From a virus, in IMG/VR virus record IMGVR_UViG_3300042883_001486, positions 1 through 23,840 of that record: a stretch of DNA of 23,840 nucleotides, one strand, 5' to 3'. Shown here piece after piece: positions 5,656 through 14,696 of the stretch (positions within the stretch are counted from its first letter, which is position 1; each line of letters starts with the position of its first letter). Under the pieces are notes generated by a model. It had not been told where the DNA came from. It worked only from the letters and a program-made list of their open reading frames with translations, and made no database searches. A program made the position numbers and the translations under genes.

Positions 5656-6648
5656 TTAGACCGTCTTCTTGATCCCGGCCTCAGAAGCGTTAACCGCCGC
5701 CTCGGTCCAAGACCCTCCGTCCGGGTTGGTCTCCCAAATCGATTGACCGTTGGCGTAGGTTGCCGTTTGAGCAACTCCAGTGCCAAGTCGATCGGTGCTA
5801 CCCGGACGCAACACGGGGGTTACCTGCGGCGAACCCCCGGCGTCCGCTCGACCAACGACGTTAACCGCTACGGCGAGTACCGCCCCGGAGTTTGCGGTAA
5901 GATCGCCGAACGTATAGGTATCAATGTTATTGAGCGTCGAGGTGCTAACGTAGGTGGTGTCGCCATCTCCAGTCGTCTCGTCGACGGCCGCGTAGTTGGC
6001 GCCCGCCAAAGGCGTCCACTGCGTGGTTGCGCCGGCCCCGGTCGGATAAAGCGTCTGAACGATCGCCGCTCCGATTTGCGCAAAGGTGTCAGAGATCACC
6101 ACGTCGTCGATATAAAAGTAGGGGTTGCTAAAGGCATTCGGTCCAGTAAATCGAACCGAGGTAGCTCCGGCAATCGCGGTATTTTTTGTATCAACACCAG
6201 ACACCGAAATGACCGAGGCGCCGTTAAGATACACATTAACGGCTCCGGTTGAGTCATGAATGGTAACATCAAGCTCTAAATGAAACCAACTACCAAACGT
6301 AACGCTACCCCCGCTACCGAGTAGCGTGCCGGTTTCAGAACCGCGATAGACTGAGATAGTTCCGCCGCTTGCAATATTCACGGTCATTTGGATTGCCCCA
6401 GCACTATCTAGGAGCTGCACTCTACCCAAACCAGTGGCGCCAATGTAACCGCCTAGCGCAATGGAAAGCGTGCCGTAGGACGAGCCAAATGTTTTAGTAA
6501 GCACGCCGGCAACAGAGGCGCCGCCAAGGCGGATTGATCGGTTTCCAGTTCGAGCCGTTGTGACTGAGTAGTTGGTACTAGTGACCGCGGTCCATTTTTC
6601 TGTAAGTGCGGCGTTATACTGACACCCGTCAACAAAAATGATACTCAT
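5656..6648 (-). CDS. Tail protein with LamG/concanavalin-like domain
   Basis: The product is 330 residues, starting 1 nt after the fiber gene stop, with GAGGAG upstream. Residues about 1-190 look like a concanavalin A/LamG-type beta sandwich: NRSIRLGG, GSWFHLELDVTIHDSTGAVN, VYLNGA and YFYIDDVVISD. Residues about 195-330 match a segment frequent in phage tail proteins: VQTLYPTGAG, WTPLAGANYAAVDETTGDGD, then VTPVLRPGS and the end SWTEAAVNASEAGIKKTV. It is probably part of the host-contact or decoration apparatus at the tail tip, binding sugar or another surface ligand (inference). The next gene is the 16-residue repeat protein. Confidence 0.75.
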   Translation of the reverse strand: MSIIFVDGCQYNAALTEKWTAVTSTNYSVTTARTGNRSIRLGGASVAGVLTKTFGSSYGTLSIALGGYIGATGLGRVQLLDSAGAIQMTVNIASGGTISVYRGSETGTLLGSGGSVTFGSWFHLELDVTIHDSTGAVNVYLNGASVISVSGVDTKNTAIAGATSVRFTGPNAFSNPYFYIDDVVISDTFAQIGAAIVQTLYPTGAGATTQWTPLAGANYAAVDETTGDGDTTYVSTSTLNNIDTYTFGDLTANSGAVLAVAVNVVGRADAGGSPQVTPVLRPGSTDRLGTGVAQTATYANGQSIWETNPDGGSWTEAAVNASEAGIKKTV

Positions 6649-6649
6649 G

Positions 6650-9469
6650 TTAAATGCTCCTCGTAATAGTTATGGCAAGCGTCACGCGCTGAACGCTTGT
6701 AGCAGAGTCAACGTTAAACCGAAGATAGTCACCGGCCGTAAGCGCCGTGGTCCAACCGGTGAGGGTTGTGTCCTCGTACTTCTGCGCAGAACTTAGGGTT
6801 GGCTTGGCGGAAGCGGTAACAGTATCGGCCACGGTTGGTGGAAAGTTGGCGTAGGTATCCTTCCAGATATCAACCACGATCGAGCCGCTCTGGTCGGCCA
6901 ACAGGCGAGCGGCCGTAATGGTGGCCGCATAGGGGATCAATAGGTCGGCCTTGACGCCGGCCGCGATAGCCGTCCCACCGCCGTCGATGATCACATTGAT
7001 CGTCTCGGTTGAGCTGTGTGTGTGACTGCTGGCAGCTACGCCAGCATCGGATGCGGTCTGGTTTTTCCACATTGATGAAGTGGTATCCCAGGCTAGGATG
7101 TCATTATCGGAAGGAGAAGCCGCCGAGACGTTGTGCAACTCGTCGAGCTCGTAGCCATTCTGGACCTTTACTAAGATCTCACCATTAACAGCATGCTTGC
7201 GGGCAACGACCCCAAGGTAGACTGAGTGGGCGGGCTCGGCCGGAGGGGCGCCATAGACGCGGCCACCGGCAGTACCGGAAAGCCAAACCGAGTCCCCGGC
7301 AGCGGTAGCGGCATCAGTATCCACGCCGACTAGTAGGCCCTCGGTCAGCACGTAGCCGAAGGAGCCGTTGGCAATATCAGAGAATAGTAAACCAAGCGTC
7401 TTGCTTGATGTGCTCTCGGCATCTGCGTCCGCAAGGGCAACAAGGACGTTTGTGCCGGTGGCACCAGAAATATAAACCGCCTGGCCCTTAGTCATCCCCG
7501 CCCCGCTCTGGTTCTTGACGTAGGTACGCAGGTCAGTGGTAAAGTTATCGATCCATGCAAGGCCGGTGGCGGCAGCCGAGTCGGCGGCAAGAAGTTGGCC
7601 GTCGGTGGCGCTAACCGCAAGTCGGGAAATGGTATCGGCAGCCGTGCCAACGAGCAGGTCGCCCTTGGCGTCAACAATAGTCTGAACAATGGCGGTACCG
7701 GTAATCTGGGCCGGGGCTAGCTCGAGCTCGTCGCTCCCCGCATCCTGGTGGCTGGCGGCGTGGGCGGTCGGGGTGCGGTCGTCGGTCAGGCGGGCGTCAT
7801 CCCCATACACCGGTCGATAGCCCGTGTAAATCTCGATCCGTCGGTAGTTAGACGAAACTGTGCCGGCAAAGCTGCCACCGGCGGCGCGGCGCCACTGCAA
7901 ATCAATATCAGATCCGCCATCCTCGATAATCGGCTCCCAAAAGGAGAAGGCGATAGGGCGGTATACCTCTACAATGTCAGCGGTTGCACTGTCCGAGGCA
8001 ACGCTATCGACCAAAAGGCGAAACTCAAGCTCTGCTGTTCCGTCGTCGCTTCTTGTAAAATCAGCGAGGACGTTCATTAAAACGGTTGGGTCCGGCCAGG
8101 TGGTTACTCCGGCGAACGACGCCAGGGTTGTCCAATCGTTCGGATCGGTGCTAAAATCTCGAGTAACATTTGTCGTTTCGGTATCGACAATGGTTGGCCC
8201 CAGATTATTGTTAACGTCCGCCCTGCCGAAGAGCGCATTGTAGATGCCCGCCTTCTGAAACAAGAAGTCTTCGTATCCTACCGCGCCAATCCCAGCAACC
8301 GTGGGCGTGACCTCATCCCAGCTGGCGCCGTTGTCGCGATAAATCTTGCCCTCATCCTGAGAAAAGTAGAGGCGCGCCTCGGCCGACGCCGCTGGTATGT
8401 CACCGATATCGCCGCGCAAAATGACCAGTGCCGGATCGCCAGGATCGCCCTGCGCACCCGGATCGCCCTTCGCCGCAAGCTCTGTCCAATAGGCCCCTTC
8501 GGACGGTGTGTCGCCAAGGTTTCCGCCATGCGCATCGATACGGTACCAGGTAGCGCCATCGTACGTAGCGACATCGCCGATAGCATATGCGGCGCCGCCG
8601 GAGTAGGCACCGGTAAAGTTCCATAGGGCGTCCGCACCCGGAGCGCCGGGATCTCCCTGCGGGCCGGGATCGCCCTGCGGACCGGGCTCGCCCGCCGCCG
8701 GGGCCCAGCTCGAGCCATTCCAAGTTAGAACATCATTTTCTGTTGGACTGGCCGCATCAATAGGGTTACCCTGGATCGCCGCAACTGTGGGGTCCGGCAA
8801 AAACCCAGAAAGATCGCCCCCCAGCGGCTCGGGATCGGCCGCCACCGCAAGCTCGCAGCCGGTGGAGTAAATGGTTAGCGGGTTGCCGCTTGCAATCCGA
8901 AACTCTGGCCGAAATACGTGCGTCTTTAGCGGCGGAAGGACAATGGAGTATGGGCCAAAGGTTGCAAGATCGGTATCTCCGGCATCGCTATCCGAAGCCG
9001 GCTCCAGCACAATCGGCTCAAAAAGATAGCCGTCCGCCCACAGCCGGACTTCAATCTCACGTGATCCACCGTCAGTAACGGAAACGGACACCGGGACGGT
9101 TGCCGTAACGGATACTCGCCCGGCCCCGGCCTCAAGCGTAAGCGCGATCTCCTCGCCAAGATCGGTGCGCATGGCACGCCAATCAACGGCATCATACAAT
9201 GTATTGTTAATGCGGCCGAAGTCTGCGACCAGAGACCCCTCTGGCACCACATCGTCAACTGCCGGGATTAGGTCGGCCAGGGCCTCCCAGTCTGGGTGAG
9301 ACTTGCCGCGGCTTGGATCATAGGCGACAAGGTTTGGGCCGGTCGAAAGGGGCGGTTCCTGGTCATAAATATCGCCAACGTCAAGGCGGCCCGGAGGAAG
9401 GGTCCCAGACGTGTCGCTATGAATATTCGGATCATAGTTATTTGGTGGATAAAACTTTGGATTAGACAT
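6650..9469 (-). CDS. Tail fiber with collagen-like repeats
   Basis: The product is 939 residues; its ATG overlaps the stop of the baseplate gene (TGATG). Two collagen-like Gly-x-y stretches, at about 259-276 (GEPGPQGDPGPQGDPGAPGA) and about 334-345, flank a 55-residue segment. That segment (YAIGDVATYDGATWYRID, then a closing W) resembles a CBM5/12 chitin-binding fold. Other features: a repeated motif ASPTENDVLTW (about 241) / ASPSDNDILAW (about 783), a KGDLLVGTAADTISRLAV segment (about 593) common in phage fibers, and a beta-rich middle part GMTKGQAVYISGATG (about 658). It should form a trimeric receptor-binding fiber. The receptor is unknown. Confidence 0.85.
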   Translation of the reverse strand: MSNPKFYPPNNYDPNIHSDTSGTLPPGRLDVGDIYDQEPPLSTGPNLVAYDPSRGKSHPDWEALADLIPAVDDVVPEGSLVADFGRINNTLYDAVDWRAMRTDLGEEIALTLEAGAGRVSVTATVPVSVSVTDGGSREIEVRLWADGYLFEPIVLEPASDSDAGDTDLATFGPYSIVLPPLKTHVFRPEFRIASGNPLTIYSTGCELAVAADPEPLGGDLSGFLPDPTVAAIQGNPIDAASPTENDVLTWNGSSWAPAAGEPGPQGDPGPQGDPGAPGADALWNFTGAYSGGAAYAIGDVATYDGATWYRIDAHGGNLGDTPSEGAYWTELAAKGDPGAQGDPGDPALVILRGDIGDIPAASAEARLYFSQDEGKIYRDNGASWDEVTPTVAGIGAVGYEDFLFQKAGIYNALFGRADVNNNLGPTIVDTETTNVTRDFSTDPNDWTTLASFAGVTTWPDPTVLMNVLADFTRSDDGTAELEFRLLVDSVASDSATADIVEVYRPIAFSFWEPIIEDGGSDIDLQWRRAAGGSFAGTVSSNYRRIEIYTGYRPVYGDDARLTDDRTPTAHAASHQDAGSDELELAPAQITGTAIVQTIVDAKGDLLVGTAADTISRLAVSATDGQLLAADSAAATGLAWIDNFTTDLRTYVKNQSGAGMTKGQAVYISGATGTNVLVALADADAESTSSKTLGLLFSDIANGSFGYVLTEGLLVGVDTDAATAAGDSVWLSGTAGGRVYGAPPAEPAHSVYLGVVARKHAVNGEILVKVQNGYELDELHNVSAASPSDNDILAWDTTSSMWKNQTASDAGVAASSHTHSSTETINVIIDGGGTAIAAGVKADLLIPYAATITAARLLADQSGSIVVDIWKDTYANFPPTVADTVTASAKPTLSSAQKYEDTTLTGWTTALTAGDYLRFNVDSATSVQRVTLAITITRSI

Positions 9470-12018
9470 CAGGAACCAAACTCCACAGTCAAACGCTGAT
9501 TGGCCAAAAGGCCGTACGAGGCGGCCTTTGCGATGTCAATGCTTACAACCTGTCCAGCATCATTTAACGAGGTTGTAACGTATCCGGTGATGTCCTTTGC
9601 CCGATTGACCGTTTCCCCATATGCGGTTGACGTTGTATAAACTCGCACAACCATACCCTCTCGTTTGCCCGGAGCAGAAAGAGTAAATGAGGTTTGCCCG
9701 GCGTACTGGCGGAACTTACCGGAGAACTCGTTGCTGGTAGACTGTACGCCCTCAGATGAGGCGGTGCCGCTAATCTGAATAAGTGCGTAGCTGCCGAAAG
9801 ACGCTGACCAATCTTTAGAGATGTTAAAACCAATATTACGATAATCAGTTGGATCTGTGCTGAGATAGGCACGCGTCGGCACCGCTCGATCGACAATCCA
9901 TGTGGTTGTATTACTAGGAGATGGAACGCCAGTCGTGCCAGAGTTAGCCGTTGCAAAAGCTCTGGCAACCGTATAATGAGGTGACACTAATACTTTATTA
10001 TGAGTAGAAGATGTTGCCGCAATCACAAAATGCGCACTCATTTTTGTATTACTATACGGCGACTCGGCCGCTGGATATAGTCCAGGATTAAAATCTATTA
10101 CAAACCGATTAGTTCCCTCGCCCAACGAAAAAGTATGAACATTTCCAACAATACTTCCGCCGATTGACGGCGGAACAGCAGCGCTTCCTCCTGCCAAAAG
10201 ACGGGTCATCATTTCCTCAACATCCAACGGAGTATTAGATGAACCGTATGGAACATAAGAAAGCTGGGCAACGGCAATGCCGCTTACGCGGCCCGGCTCA
10301 TCAGTCGAAATGCCAGTCGCGGTGGGGGCATTTACAACTAAACATAGGCGAGCCGATTTGATTTGCGTGCCCAGTGAAATGTTTGTTTGCACCTTAAATA
10401 ATCCAATGCTCGATAAACCCTGCGTGGTATCCCCAAGCTTGTAATCATTGCCCCCGCCATAGTAAGCATCTGCACCAAAAGTGGATTTTGGCATCAGGCT
10501 TGCTCGGTTGACCGTTCCGCCCGCGCTAGTCCAGGCAAATGATTTTGGTGTATATTTAGGCTCCTGTTCACGCTGAAAAAAGTCGCTATAGGCCAACGGC
10601 ATCTTGCGAACTCCGGACGAAAGGGGGCCAAGCATTGGTTCGACATTTACCAATACGTAGTTTCCGCTGCTGCCGATTGGAGACGGAAGCACCGGAACCG
10701 TAGGAGTTGTGCCGTCCCCCGACTTGCCGCCCCCCGCCGATGCAACCGTTGGAACAAATGGCCGGAAGGCACTCGCCTCGTAGGGATCGCTGTTGAAGTC
10801 GATATCCATCCACGCCGGCTCTTCCTGCCCGGTGGACGGATTAACGTAGCCCGGCTCGAAGGCGGGCCGAATAGTAGAGATCCAGGCGTAGATATCAAAG
10901 TGGCCATCATGATCTCCGGGATGATCAATGCGATGGATATTAACCCAGCGGCCAGCCTTGACTGAGGCATCCCACGGCAGCCGGGCGTTGCCGCGAACAT
11001 TGGCGCGCTTGGCCGAGCCAATCTTACGAAGGCCGGCGGCCTGGGCCATCTGCACCGTGCGGAACTCAGTTGAAAGGCGCTCAAAGCGCTCCCCATACAG
11101 GTCAATGCTTTCGGCGTCAGAGACGGTCACGCGCTTGTCGATGATCAGTCCCGGAGTCTTAGCGCTTGCCTTCTCCCACGATACTTCGATCTTATTAACC
11201 ACGTCTGTCGCATCCTCAGCAGTAGAGATTGTTCTGGCGATAAGCATATCACGGCCCTCGACCGACGGGTCAATGTCTGGGGAGTCGGCAATCTCAAAAG
11301 AGGCGGTATTACCGGCATCTCGATCGATTGCATTCCAGGTGCGGAGAATAAAGTCGGCCCCGTCCTCTGGATCGCCCACCGGATCAATCGACCACCCCTG
11401 GCCGGCCATGGTGGCAACGTCATTAAGCAGATCCCAGTAACTTGACTCGGCCACCATCGGGAAGTACTTGGTAAATGTGAACTCTGGCGTGGCAGAAACA
11501 AACTCAGTGCTTAGGCTAATGACCGGCATTCGCCGGACGGCACGGGCAGCCTCAAGATCCTCAATCAGGCCCAGGGCCCACGCAAACATCTCCGCGGGAG
11601 TCTCATCCAAGCCGGCGGCAGGATCTGGATCTTCGGAACGGATCCGAGATCGGAACCCGGACGGCTGTTCCTGAGCGGCCTCCGCAGCACTATCCGGCTC
11701 GGGGGTGGGGATAATCGTCGAACGAAGCAGGCCATAGATATCGCTGCAAATATAGGCCGTAGACGCGTACTGACCAGCGATGGATCCCGCGTCGTTGCGC
11801 TCAATGGCATTAACAATGCCGCGGAAGATAACCGACGCCCCGTCGCGGATCTGAACTTGCGAGCCGATTACCGCCCCCTCAATCAGACCCCCAAGGGTCT
11901 CAAACTGCATACCAAGTCCGGATGGAGATGCCGTGGTGCCGGCGGAAATAGATCCAACGCGCACCTGGTTAGTGACCTCTTCCGCGGTATCCCTTAGGAG
12001 CCAAACAGACCAACTCAT
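9469..12018 (-). CDS. Baseplate hub / tail tip protein (Tal-like)
   Basis: The product is 849 residues, starting 2 nt after the tape measure stop. Its place directly after the tape measure is that of tail-tip hub proteins. The N-terminal 100 residues (MSWSVWLLRDTAEEVTNQV, then GSQVQIRD and IFRGIVNAIE) resemble gp27/Tal-type hub domains. A Pro/Glu-rich insert lies at about 105-130, then helices and strands to about 400, and a Gly/Ser/Pro linker near 430. The rest is beta-rich and resembles fiber or adhesin domains. No peptidoglycan hydrolase motif is evident, and no separate distal tail protein gene is visible, so one polypeptide may do both jobs (inference). Confidence 0.7.
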   Translation of the reverse strand: MSWSVWLLRDTAEEVTNQVRVGSISAGTTASPSGLGMQFETLGGLIEGAVIGSQVQIRDGASVIFRGIVNAIERNDAGSIAGQYASTAYICSDIYGLLRSTIIPTPEPDSAAEAAQEQPSGFRSRIRSEDPDPAAGLDETPAEMFAWALGLIEDLEAARAVRRMPVISLSTEFVSATPEFTFTKYFPMVAESSYWDLLNDVATMAGQGWSIDPVGDPEDGADFILRTWNAIDRDAGNTASFEIADSPDIDPSVEGRDMLIARTISTAEDATDVVNKIEVSWEKASAKTPGLIIDKRVTVSDAESIDLYGERFERLSTEFRTVQMAQAAGLRKIGSAKRANVRGNARLPWDASVKAGRWVNIHRIDHPGDHDGHFDIYAWISTIRPAFEPGYVNPSTGQEEPAWMDIDFNSDPYEASAFRPFVPTVASAGGGKSGDGTTPTVPVLPSPIGSSGNYVLVNVEPMLGPLSSGVRKMPLAYSDFFQREQEPKYTPKSFAWTSAGGTVNRASLMPKSTFGADAYYGGGNDYKLGDTTQGLSSIGLFKVQTNISLGTQIKSARLCLVVNAPTATGISTDEPGRVSGIAVAQLSYVPYGSSNTPLDVEEMMTRLLAGGSAAVPPSIGGSIVGNVHTFSLGEGTNRFVIDFNPGLYPAAESPYSNTKMSAHFVIAATSSTHNKVLVSPHYTVARAFATANSGTTGVPSPSNTTTWIVDRAVPTRAYLSTDPTDYRNIGFNISKDWSASFGSYALIQISGTASSEGVQSTSNEFSGKFRQYAGQTSFTLSAPGKREGMVVRVYTTSTAYGETVNRAKDITGYVTTSLNDAGQVVSIDIAKAASYGLLANQRLTVEFGS

Positions 12019-12020
12019 AT

Positions 12021-13781
12021 TTATGATGGAATATTAAAGCGGTTCAGGCGATCAATCGCCGGACGGAAGCGCGCCGCCAGCCGGTTATCGGCAGCCGGAT
12101 CAATAGTTAACTGTAGTTCCCAGTTGGCCATCGCCAGCTCCATACCATTGCGGATAATGTCAATCTGCTTATTGTAGTCATTTTGTTTGGCCGACTCGCG
12201 CGCAATCTTTTCCATAAGCACGGACTGACGACGCTGTTGCGCCCCCTGCTCCCGCGCCTCATTAAAGCGCTGACGAGCCTCAAGGATGCCGGCCGCCATT
12301 TCAAATCCACTAACACCAGCCCGGGCAACCCCGGCTCGAACCAGCTCACTGCGGGCCTCGCCAACGGTACGCGCAATCTGTCGGCGCTGTTCCGCGGCCG
12401 CCATACTATCCAGTTGACTCTGGTACTTGGCAGCGCGATCCTGAGATGTTTTAATCTTAATACTTATCGCGTCCAGTTCCGCCCCGGCACCCTCGCCCAA
12501 CCCGGCATTATTGCCCGTAAGCATAAAACGCTGTCGCTCAAGCTCATCACGCTGCTTCTCAAGCTCTGTGGTACGGCTCTTCTCTGCCTTGATGAAATCA
12601 TATGCCTGAAGCAGGCGCTTCCCCTCAATGCCGTAAACCTGCTCAAGAGTCTTGCGCTGCTCCTCATCCAAAGAGCCGTTTTCTCGCGCCACTTCAACCA
12701 ACTGTCGGGCATAGTCCAACTGTGCCTGCCTGGCAAGCGATTGCCCCGTAATGGCCAAGCCGGCACTGCGAGCCGCCTCTGTTCCCGAACCAACCCCGCC
12801 CTCCGAGCCAAAAGTGGCGTCCCAGCCGAAAAGGCGCAGCATATCGGCCTCAAATCCCTTTGACCCCAAAACGCGCAGGGCCGCCTCCATGCGCAACTTC
12901 TTAACTTCGTCTTCCGTGTAAGCACCGGCCGTTAGCCCCTTAGTCTCGGTGATGCCTTTTTCTGCCGCCAATCTGCGCTCAAATGCCGTCTGACTTTCGG
13001 ACACTCTAACGGCAGCCTCTAGCGTCTTGCGATCCTCATCGCTCATATCTAAGGCAAGGGCAAGCTTCTTTGTCCCGCCAAACTTATTGACCAAATCAGC
13101 AAGTTCTTTAGCGCGCTCCTTGGCAACGCCGAGAGGATCAACCAAAGAGCGCACCATGCTCGTTCCGGCGGTGACCAAGCCCTGAATAATCATGGTGTTT
13201 ATCATGAAGAAGCCAAAGAGGCCGGCGGTCATAAGCTGGTTAACAAAGAAGTCGGAAAAACCACGCATCTTTGTGCCGAATGATGTCATCTTCTTATTTA
13301 ACTTATCAACCTCATCCCCCGCGGCATTTGCGCTCGATGTCAGCTCAGTAACCCTAGTTTCATCACCGGCCCTTTTGGCAATCTGCAACTGATCATTAAT
13401 CCCCTCAAGCTTCATTCGAGCTTTTTCTGCATCTTGAGTTAGTTGATAAATACCAGTAATCCGCTGACTCAATGAGGAAATAACCAAAAATGGATTACCA
13501 ATATTTTTGTAAATATCCATGCCGGCAGCCTTACTTTCGCGGCGAAGGCCAGCAATGCGCAAGGACAGTTGGTCTAATCCGTCCTTGGCAGCCTTAGCGC
13601 TAAGGCTAGGATCAGTAGGCGGCGGAGCGGGCGGGCCCAAAGGAGTTCCGGGCGTCACGCCAGAAGGGCCACTGCCAACGATTGTGGCGGCGGTAGACTT
13701 AATCTTCGATAGGCTGGCCTCAAGTTCGGATGTATCTCCGACAATCTTGATTACAAGCCGCTGTGCATTGGCGTCTGCCAT
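12021..13781 (-). CDS. Tail tape measure protein
   Basis: The product is 586 residues, with AAAGGAAG upstream of the ATG. It is mainly helical and coiled-coil (about 115-165 and 385-560). A Pro-rich stretch lies near 44-58 (GTPLGPPAPPPTDP) and a hydrophobic segment at 183-210 (LMTAGLFGFFMINTMIIQGL), as in many tape measures. Its place after the two overlapping chaperone frames and before the baseplate gene supports the call. At about 0.15 nm per residue it would set a tail near 88 nm, short for a siphovirus. No lytic transglycosylase or peptidase domain is seen. Confidence 0.85.
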   Translation of the reverse strand: MADANAQRLVIKIVGDTSELEASLSKIKSTAATIVGSGPSGVTPGTPLGPPAPPPTDPSLSAKAAKDGLDQLSLRIAGLRRESKAAGMDIYKNIGNPFLVISSLSQRITGIYQLTQDAEKARMKLEGINDQLQIAKRAGDETRVTELTSSANAAGDEVDKLNKKMTSFGTKMRGFSDFFVNQLMTAGLFGFFMINTMIIQGLVTAGTSMVRSLVDPLGVAKERAKELADLVNKFGGTKKLALALDMSDEDRKTLEAAVRVSESQTAFERRLAAEKGITETKGLTAGAYTEDEVKKLRMEAALRVLGSKGFEADMLRLFGWDATFGSEGGVGSGTEAARSAGLAITGQSLARQAQLDYARQLVEVARENGSLDEEQRKTLEQVYGIEGKRLLQAYDFIKAEKSRTTELEKQRDELERQRFMLTGNNAGLGEGAGAELDAISIKIKTSQDRAAKYQSQLDSMAAAEQRRQIARTVGEARSELVRAGVARAGVSGFEMAAGILEARQRFNEAREQGAQQRRQSVLMEKIARESAKQNDYNKQIDIIRNGMELAMANWELQLTIDPAADNRLAARFRPAIDRLNRFNIPS

Positions 13782-13790
13782 AGTCTTCCT

Positions 13791-14000
13791 TTAAAGTAGG
13801 GTTGGATGCTGGCCAGGAAACCGGCCATGCTTTTTAAAAAACTCAAGTTCCAGCTGAAAATCGCGCTCAGTAATGCGACCATCAAGCTCTGAACGAAAAA
13901 GGCCACGAGAGGCCGCGAGTTCCATTTCGAACTCGGCAGTGCCGTCTAGTTTCGGCCGAAGGCCGCGGTCAGGAGGCGGCGCGAAATGTGGCAAGCGCAT
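13791..14000 (-). CDS. Tail assembly chaperone, downstream (GT-like) frame
   Basis: It encodes up to 69 residues if read from ATG 14000, overlapping the upstream chaperone frame by 32 nt. A TAG two codons before this ATG limits any frameshift fusion to nt 14003-13969. The frame is +1 (equivalently -2) to the upstream one. GGAGG lies 12 nt from ATG 14000, rather far, so I favour expression as a C-terminal extension by frameshifting near TCC-TGA, though independent initiation is possible. The helical, charged end (ELDGRITERDFQLELEFFKK) resembles gpT-type extensions that recruit tail tube and tape measure. Confidence 0.65.
   Translation of the reverse strand: MRLPHFAPPPDRGLRPKLDGTAEFEMELAASRGLFRSELDGRITERDFQLELEFFKKHGRFPGQHPTLL
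13953..13974 (-). promoter_or_regulatory. Candidate frameshift site with stem-loop
   Basis: On the minus strand TCC (13974-13972) is followed by the stop TGA (13971-13969). After 3 nt comes CGGCC-TTC-GGCCG (13965-13953), a 5-bp all-GC stem. A weak-stop codon context plus a nearby hairpin fits programmed +1 frameshifting into the second chaperone frame. The stem could be chance in GC-rich DNA. Confidence 0.45.
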
Positions 14001-14358
14001 CGTCTACGCTTACCTCCCCCTCGGCAACCTTAGCCAGCATTTCCTTGCGACCGGCGTCATCAAGGTCAGTGCCATACCCATTAAACTCGCCGATTGCCTG
14101 CGCTAGGGCGTCAAATGCCTTAGAGTCCATTTCCGCGAGCTTCTTAACGTCCGCACGATCAAGCGCGGGCTCTACAAGGCTCTCGACGATCAGGATCTCG
14201 TCGGCGTCCTTGTCTCCGGCCAGAACTGCCTCAACCAGCGCCTTCTTGGCCCGTCGGGTTAGTGCGCGGATCGTGATCTCGCCGCCGAGCGCCGCAATCT
14301 CGACCGTCTTTGTTTCTGGAGAAATCCCCAGAAGCTGGTCCTTAGTGAGCTTTGCCAT
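13969..14358 (-). CDS. Tail assembly chaperone, upstream (G-like) frame
   Basis: The product is 129 residues; its ATG shares one base with the TAA of the gene before. A helical fold follows a short beta start: TKTVEIAALGGEITIRALTR, then KKALVEAVLAGDKDADEILI, VEPALDRADVKKLAEMDSKA and AIGEFNGYG. This pattern (a 'how many residues are available' protein ending in an N-G-Y/F-G loop) is typical of small tail chaperones before the tape measure. It would bind the tape measure and tail tube during assembly and not enter the virion. The second frame overlaps its 3' end. Confidence 0.8.
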   Translation of the reverse strand: MAKLTKDQLLGISPETKTVEIAALGGEITIRALTRRAKKALVEAVLAGDKDADEILIVESLVEPALDRADVKKLAEMDSKAFDALAQAIGEFNGYGTDLDDAGRKEMLAKVAEGEVSVDDALATFRAAS

Positions 14359-14696
14359 TATGCATTCTCCTTCTTGATTGGGCCGTCAAAAACGTCCCCC
14401 TTACTTAGCGGGCTATCGCCGCGCAAGCTGATGATCTGACCCTCGATAGACTTGATGGTCAGGGAGGTGGCCAGGCGATCAGATCGCCGGCGCTTTGGAT
14501 GTGAAAGAAAGGTTAGTCGCACGTCCACCCCCGGAGTGCACCAATAGTCGCCTGCCCCCACAATAGTTCCGGTGAAGGCGGCGATTACCCCGCCGGCCGG
14601 ATTTGAAGAAAAGGTACCGGTAAGGTCCTCGACCGCGGCGACAAATCTGCCGCCGCGGTCCAGGACACCAACAGTCGGTCCGACTGCGACACTCAT
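14358..14696 (-). CDS. Hypothetical protein in tail block, 112 aa
   Basis: Its ATG overlaps the stop of the tail tube gene by one base (TAATG), so it is translated with it. The sequence looks beta-rich: an N-terminal half with FVAAVEDLTGTF and VIAAFTGTIVGAGDYW, then strands VDVRLTFLSH and LTIKSIEGQIISLRGDSPL. No family is recognised. Its place between tail tube and chaperone suggests a tail component, for example a tube-related or decoration protein. Confidence 0.6.
   Translation of the reverse strand: MSVAVGPTVGVLDRGGRFVAAVEDLTGTFSSNPAGGVIAAFTGTIVGAGDYWCTPGVDVRLTFLSHPKRRRSDRLATSLTIKSIEGQIISLRGDSPLSKGDVFDGPIKKENA

Noticed and set aside
5743-6252. 169-codon plus-strand frame inside the lectin-like tail gene
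   Set aside because: Antisense shadow of a well-supported tail gene; composition is Arg/Gly-rich with no recognisable domain.
12183-12863. 226-codon plus-strand frame opposite the tape measure gene
   Set aside because: Shadow of the helical tape measure frame (Leu-rich because of antisense Lys/Gln/Glu codons). No ribosome binding site was looked for or claimed.
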